Under the pieces are notes generated by a model that worked only from the letters and a program-made list of their open reading frames with translations, did no database searches and was not told the DNA's origin. Below, piece after piece: positions 5,484-6,734 of a stretch of DNA of 6,734 nucleotides. Source of the stretch: Caldilineaceae bacterium (GTDB taxonomy: Bacteria; Chloroflexota; Anaerolineae; Caldilineales; Caldilineaceae); assembly GCA_026645635.1 (NCBI GenBank), contig JAPKMV010000188.1, positions 1 through 6,734 on the forward strand. The letters are read 5' to 3'. A program made the translations under genes and the position numbers. The first letter of the stretch is position 1, and each line of letters opens with the position of its first letter.

Positions 5484-5709
5484 ACTTTCGCGTCAACGTA
5501 ATCTTCCATTCCGGCGCACCCGTCTCCACGATCACGGCGCTGTAGCCGAGACGGGCCGCCTGGGTTGGAATTGTCTCCAGCGCGGGCGCGTGGTCGGTGA
5601 TGACCTCCAGCCCCGCATCGGCGGGCGTCAGCTTCTTGAGCGCCTGCACCGCCTTCATCATCGGGTAGGGACAGATTTCCCCCCGTACATCAAGCTGTTT
5701 GAACGACAT
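5476..5709 (-). CDS. tusA: TusA/SirA-family sulfur carrier protein (TsuB-like)
   Basis: Small cytoplasmic sulfur carrier of 77 residues, normal length for TusA. It has the diagnostic N-terminal motif LDVRGEICPYP, with the persulfide-carrying Cys13 in a CPxP helix start, followed by the amphipathic helix MMKAVQALKKL and a short beta/alpha/beta finish. The ATG at 5709 follows a strong AAAGGAG (5716-5722) at 6-nt spacing, in the 18-bp gap after the YeeE gene. Next to a YeeE transporter it is best read as the acceptor of imported thiosulfate or sulfane sulfur (TsuB-like) rather than the tRNA-thiolation TusA. The last sense codon (Glu77) and the TAG stop fall inside the outer arm of the palindromic repeat at 5366-5483, so the native C-terminal end may have been altered by the repeat. 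Confidence 0.93.
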   Translation of the reverse strand: MSFKQLDVRGEICPYPMMKAVQALKKLTPADAGLEVITDHAPALETIPTQAARLGYSAVIVETGAPEWKITLTRKSE

Positions 5710-5727
5710 GTGTGACTCCTTTCTGTC

Positions 5728-6734
5728 CTACTCGAACCGTTGAATAAACTGTGCGCCGACCCAGGCGCCGGCGGCCAGGCAGATGGCGAAGACCCAGCCG
5801 TTGAGCGCCAGCGACGGGATCGCCGAGAAGAACGCGCCGATGGTGCAGCCCATCGCCAGGGTCGCGCCGACGCCCATGAGCACGCCGCCCCCCGCGGCCT
5901 GGAAATAGCGGCGGCGCTGGCGCGGGCGGCGAATCTTGAACTCGCCGGCAAAGAGCGCGGCCACGAAGGATCCCATCACCATGCCCCAGACCAGGAAGAA
6001 CATGTGGTGCAGGAAGCCCTCGTCGCCCACCTCCAGCGTGCAGCCGGGGAGGCTGGCCGCACCTTCCAGCGCGCCAGGGCCGAAGCCCAGCGCGCCGCTC
6101 AGCCCCAGCATCCAGCGCGACAGTTCGCCGGTGAAGCCCCACGGGTGCGCGGTGTAGAAGAGCATCACGTTGAGCGCACCCAGCAAGATGCCGCCGACGA
6201 TCACCGGCCAGCCGTGCACGAAGACCTGGCGGAGGTTGTCCGCGATGCGCCCGCGGAAGCTGTCGTCGCCGCTGCCGGTGAAGCGCGCCTCCGGCAGCAC
6301 CATGCCGCTGCGGCTCTCCCACCAGACCACCAGCAGGTAGACGCCCAGCAGGGCCAGCAGCGTCAACGCAATCGCACCGCCGTGGCCAAGGTGCGCGGGC
6401 AGCCAGATGCGCGGGCCGGACGCAATCGAGACATCCCACCACCAGTTCCAGGTGTAGGCCGTCAGCAGCAGGCCGAGGAGGATGCCGCCGAAGCTCACCC
6501 ACGAGGCGACATAACCTTCGCCCATGCGGTAGACGCTGCCCGAGACGCAGCCGCCCGCCACCACCATGCCGAAGCCGAAGATCAGCCCGCCGAGGACGAG
6601 ATGCAGGCCGATGGGCAGCACGTTGGCCGTAGGTGGCAGGAAGCCGAGCGTGGGATTGGGCACCTGCTTGCTCATCACCAGCCCGAAGCCGATGGTTGCC
6701 ACGGCCAGTCCGGCCAGCACCGCCTTCAGCGTGC
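5728..6734 (-). CDS. YeeE/YedE-family sulfur (thiosulfate) transporter, N-terminus beyond window
   Basis: Integral membrane protein of the YeeE/YedE (Sulf_transp, TsuA-like) family, which moves thiosulfate or related sulfur species into the cytoplasm. The frame stays open through the right edge, so the true start is outside; GTG at 6720 is only the first internal start-like codon. The 334 visible residues hold about eight or nine hydrophobic segments and three family-type Gly-Cys motifs (numbering from the first complete codon at 6732): GGCVSGS with Cys62, PGCTLEVG with Cys231 and MGCTIGAFF with Cys296. In characterised TsuA, conserved cysteines of this kind line the path and relay thiosulfate. 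A charged loop (about residues 139-172) separates the two pseudo-symmetric halves. The stop lies 18 bp before the TusA-like gene, the classic TsuA-TsuB pairing, so the two are probably cotranscribed. The family call is firm; the substrate is inferred. Confidence 0.93.
   Translation of the reverse strand, partial: TLKAVLAGLAVATIGFGLVMSKQVPNPTLGFLPPTANVLPIGLHLVLGGLIFGFGMVVAGGCVSGSVYRMGEGYVASWVSFGGILLGLLLTAYTWNWWWDVSIASGPRIWLPAHLGHGGAIALTLLALLGVYLLVVWWESRSGMVLPEARFTGSGDDSFRGRIADNLRQVFVHGWPVIVGGILLGALNVMLFYTAHPWGFTGELSRWMLGLSGALGFGPGALEGAASLPGCTLEVGDEGFLHHMFFLVWGMVMGSFVAALFAGEFKIRRPRQRRRYFQAAGGGVLMGVGATLAMGCTIGAFFSAIPSLALNGWVFAICLAAGAWVGAQFIQRFE

Noticed and set aside
4179..5501. A 440-residue plus-strand open frame
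   Set aside because: It lies antisense to the well-supported rhodanese and TlpA-like genes, reads through two palindromic repeats, and its translation has no recognisable domain. It is a by-product of high GC.

Overview
The window is a high-GC, densely coded stretch in which all nine recognisable genes lie on the minus strand, so transcription runs from position 6734 towards 1. The gene at the right edge (a YeeE/YedE sulfur transporter) lacks its N-terminus and the gene at the left edge (an alpha/beta hydrolase) lacks its C-terminus. Intergenic gaps are short, apart from three filled by palindromic repeats. The organism is a free-living bacterium that makes lipoproteins and uses Shine-Dalgarno ribosome binding sites. 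The GC-rich genes together with intergenic GCGGAT-type and GC(A/G)GAG-type palindromes resemble what I associate with environmental Chloroflexota (Anaerolineae/Caldilineae-like). That placement is an inference with low to moderate confidence, because there is no marker gene here.

In transcription order, the right half (6734 to 3710) is a sulfur-handling module: a YeeE/YedE (TsuA-like) membrane transporter, a TusA-family small sulfur carrier, a two-domain rhodanese lipoprotein, and a TlpA/ResA-like thioredoxin lipoprotein. A coherent reading is that the two lipoproteins handle sulfane sulfur and thiols outside the membrane, while YeeE imports thiosulfate or a similar species and passes it to TusA in the cytoplasm. 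The left half (3563 to 1) is a run of single enzymes: a GNAT acetyltransferase, a class I methyltransferase translationally overlapped with an aminoglycoside/choline-kinase-like phosphotransferase, a beta-class carbonic anhydrase, and an alpha/beta hydrolase. No shared pathway is evident for these.

The most unusual feature is a set of four palindromic repeats, each a head-to-head array of a short GCGGA-type unit. Three (2996-3083, 3622-3705, 5366-5483) use a GCGGAT unit with about 9-nt period and lie between genes; two of these supply the stop codon of the gene upstream and share a further 33-nt tail that ends 26-30 nt before the next start codon. The fourth (4267-4372) uses a GC(A/G)GAG unit with about 8-nt period and sits in frame inside the signal-peptide region of the TlpA-like gene. 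It is flanked by a 5-bp TGAAG direct repeat. Removing 111 bp (the element plus one TGAAG) restores a well-spaced Shine-Dalgarno, a GTG start and a textbook lipoprotein signal peptide, which points to an in-frame palindromic-element insertion into a protein-coding gene.
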